NCBI GenBank assembly: GCA_949295395.1
Contig: CASFLB010000055.1
Location: 1-7,997 of the forward strand
Direction: 5' to 3'
DNA from: an uncultured Pseudomonadota bacterium
GTDB taxonomy: Bacteria; Pseudomonadota; Alphaproteobacteria; RF32; CAG-239
DNA length: 7,997 bases
How positions within the stretch are numbered: position 1 is the stretch's first letter; the number at the start of each line of letters is the position of its first letter. Below are positions 6,447-7,997 of the stretch, one piece after another. The notes below the pieces were generated by a model. It ran no database searches, was not told the origin of the DNA, and was given only the letters and a program-made list of their open reading frames with translations. A program made the translations under genes and the position numbers.

Positions 6447-6469
6447 GCTAACAAATTGCTAGACAAATT
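6447..6469. repeat. Short tandem direct repeat in the pepA/divergent-gene spacer
   Basis: Two adjacent similar units, GCTAACAAATT (6447-6457) and GCTAGACAAATT (6458-6469), differ by one inserted base and lie at the upstream edge of the candidate plus-strand promoter. They could be an operator for a regulator of one or both divergent genes. In such AT-rich DNA chance similarity is possible. Confidence 0.35.
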
Positions 6470-6488
6470 TCTAATTTTACTTTATACG
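6460..6488 (+). promoter_or_regulatory. Candidate promoter of the HNH-like gene
   Basis: -35-like TAGACA (6460-6465; five of six) and -10-like TATACG (6483-6488; four of six) are separated by 17 bases. The predicted start near 6495 leaves a leader of about 22 bases before the ATG at 6518, with AGGA at 6509-6512 as ribosome binding site. A perfect TTGACA at 6490-6495 is too close to the start codon to serve this gene. On the other strand the same segment offers TTGTCA (6491-6496), 17 bases, TAGAAA (6468-6473) as a weak pepA promoter, so the two could overlap. Confidence 0.4.
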
Positions 6489-6517
6489 ATTGACAAAAGA
6501 TTAACAAAAGGAAGAGC

Positions 6518-7997
6518 ATGGAACACCAAAATCCTTATGACTATTTATCAGAAGATGGGACTGAAAATTTTCAGAAGGATTTTTATGGAATAAGTGAAGA
6601 AGAACTTCCCTTTGAAATTGAAAAAGAAAATCGCCAACTGGCTAGAGAATATCTTGATATTTTATCTTCCTGCAATATCCGCAAAGAAAGAGACAACGCG
6701 CGTGAAGAAATAAAAAACCTTATTCGCAAATGGGGACTTCATTATGAAGATAACAAAGCTCATTACGCTTTATCCCGAGATGAAAAACACATCATACGTA
6801 TGGACTTTTACGGCAGCATTAATGAAACAGATAAAACACAAGCCCATACAAGGCACACGCAACAATACTTAAAACACATTCAATCCAACAACAAGCCGGA
6901 ACTTGCAGCACAAAACTATGATTTAAGCACCTCACCGGTATGGAAACTATACAGACAGTTTCCTCGCTTCCGCAAGATTGAAAACAAACTCAAACAGCAG
7001 CTCCAAAAGATGAATATTCCGGCTGAAATGTTGCCTCAAATGAATGCCTATGACTTTTCAGATGTCTTATACAACTACTATTATTCGGCAGAAACAGCAC
7101 CCAAAGCTTACATGTTTTTAGGAGCAAGACGAAGCTTCATCAAAGACTTCATTCGCAAAAATGAAAAAAAATTCCGCCAATTTCTAAAACACTTGGATAT
7201 TGACGACCGTTATAGTGATGAACTCGTCTCCAACATGAAAAAATATGGAAAAACATCAAGAGTTTATGTTATTGACCATAAAAAGGGAGCCGAACTCTTA
7301 AAAACTTATCAAGAAAAAGGCTTGCTCAATTCTACGGAAGAAATCCAAGAAAAACTAACCCTAGAACAAATTGAATTCATCCGCAGTCATGGAGATTACA
7401 CCAAAGTAGCCATTTTAGGAAAAGATGGCAAACCGCTAAGCGGCCCCGAATTCAGCGTTCACCACAAAGTTGCGGTAAAAGACGCGGCTGAAGTTCCGGA
7501 TTTATTAGATGTGAACAAATTTGAAAACTTGTGTTTAACAATCGAATATCCATACCACCGTATCTTACACAGTTTGGACAGTACCCAAACGATAGACCGC
7601 CGCGAAAGCTACACCAGCCGAATTTATATGGATAAAGACATTATTTTCTGGGGTGGTTTTCATCAAGATTTTCATATTCATTACGACTATCGGCAAGATG
7701 AACGCACCCTTCGCCAAAAGAAAAACCACGAAAGATGGAAGGAACAAAACCCCTTGCCCGAAACGGCAGAATATCGCAACATCAGTTCGGCACATGATAA
7801 CTCCAAGCTAAGCCGCAAACAAAAAAAACAGCAACAAAAACAAAAAGCTGTTGCCTCAGTAGCCCCAAAAGGAAATGAAAACATCTCACGTCCCAAAAAA
7901 ATACCCGCACCTGAGACACAAGAAAAACAAAACAAAGAAAAAGAAACGAAACCACCCCAAATCTCAACAACGCGCACCGTCAGAATGAAAGACGTTA
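6518..7997 (+). CDS. Unrecognised protein with an HNH-nuclease-like motif (3' end outside window)
   Basis: An uninterrupted frame of 493 codons from ATG 6518 to the window edge with no stop, so the protein is incomplete. The start has a good ribosome binding site (AGGA, 5-base spacing), and the N-terminus (MEHQNPYDYLSEDG) shows no signal peptide or membrane segment. I do not recognise the family. Residues 1-300 are charged, mostly helical-looking and rich in aromatic and basic residues. Residues 306-351 carry an HNH-like pattern: SGPEFSVHHK (H315, H316), then VNKFENLCL (N337), then YPYHRILH (H347, H351). This fits the His-His...Asn-Leu...His...His layout of the beta-beta-alpha-metal nuclease fold. 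A second His-rich stretch (FHQDFHIHYDY, H382/H386/H388) follows. From about residue 430 the protein is Lys/Gln/Pro-rich and probably disordered. Nuclease function is inferred from the motif only. It diverges from pepA; no partner gene is visible. Confidence 0.8.
   Translation, partial: MEHQNPYDYLSEDGTENFQKDFYGISEEELPFEIEKENRQLAREYLDILSSCNIRKERDNAREEIKNLIRKWGLHYEDNKAHYALSRDEKHIIRMDFYGSINETDKTQAHTRHTQQYLKHIQSNNKPELAAQNYDLSTSPVWKLYRQFPRFRKIENKLKQQLQKMNIPAEMLPQMNAYDFSDVLYNYYYSAETAPKAYMFLGARRSFIKDFIRKNEKKFRQFLKHLDIDDRYSDELVSNMKKYGKTSRVYVIDHKKGAELLKTYQEKGLLNSTEEIQEKLTLEQIEFIRSHGDYTKVAILGKDGKPLSGPEFSVHHKVAVKDAAEVPDLLDVNKFENLCLTIEYPYHRILHSLDSTQTIDRRESYTSRIYMDKDIIFWGGFHQDFHIHYDYRQDERTLRQKKNHERWKEQNPLPETAEYRNISSAHDNSKLSRKQKKQQQKQKAVASVAPKGNENISRPKKIPAPETQEKQNKEKETKPPQISTTRTVRMKDV

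Noticed and set aside
6490..6495. Perfect TTGACA as -35 box of the HNH-like gene
   Set aside because: It lies 22 bases before the ATG, so a matching -10 and start point would fall inside the coding sequence.
7565..7977. Minus-strand open frames with Cys/Phe-rich hydrophobic translations opposite the HNH-like gene
   Set aside because: They are the complement of the Lys/Gln/Glu-rich tail (AAA/GAA codons read as TTT/TTC) and overlap each other; the plus-strand frame is uninterrupted for 493 codons with a good start.

Overview
The window looks like core chromosome of an AT-rich alphaproteobacterium. The evidence is the rpmI-rplT-pheS-pheT order without infC, an alphaproteobacterial-style PheS C-terminus (RWLKHYGF...GGLS after the usual end), and a LolC/E permease starting FERMTAWRYLRAKR...GFISVI. 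The style resembles uncultured low-GC host-associated alphaproteobacteria, but this is an impression from protein style and base composition, not a phylogenetic result. No tRNA, rRNA, CRISPR array, transposase or insertion sequence was seen.

Layout. Everything from 1 to 6385 is on the minus strand, so transcription runs right to left: pepA (leucyl aminopeptidase), lolC/E and lolD (lipoprotein release from the inner membrane), a small exported EF-hand protein, rpmI (L35), rplT (L20), pheS and the first 116 codons of pheT. From 6518 to the right edge a long plus-strand gene diverges from pepA. It has no stop before the window ends. Its unrecognised protein carries an HNH-nuclease-like His/Asn/His pattern and a Lys/Gln-rich tail.

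Transcription units (inferred). A promoter candidate at 4847-4875 would drive lolC-lolD-EF-hand: lolC and lolD overlap by 8 bases, and lolD and the EF-hand gene are 15 bases apart with a strong ribosome binding site between. A well-formed promoter at 2412-2439 with an AT-rich upstream tract drives rpmI-rplT. A hairpin with U-tract at 1512-1553 lies between rplT and pheS, so it either ends the ribosomal protein transcript or attenuates pheST. pheS and pheT overlap as ATGA and are translationally coupled.

The least ordinary parts are the HNH-like gene at the right edge and the 300-base rplT-pheS spacer. The spacer holds a degenerate array of about 22-25-base purine-rich units, including a 23-base exact repeat, just before the terminator. 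The rest is conserved housekeeping sequence.
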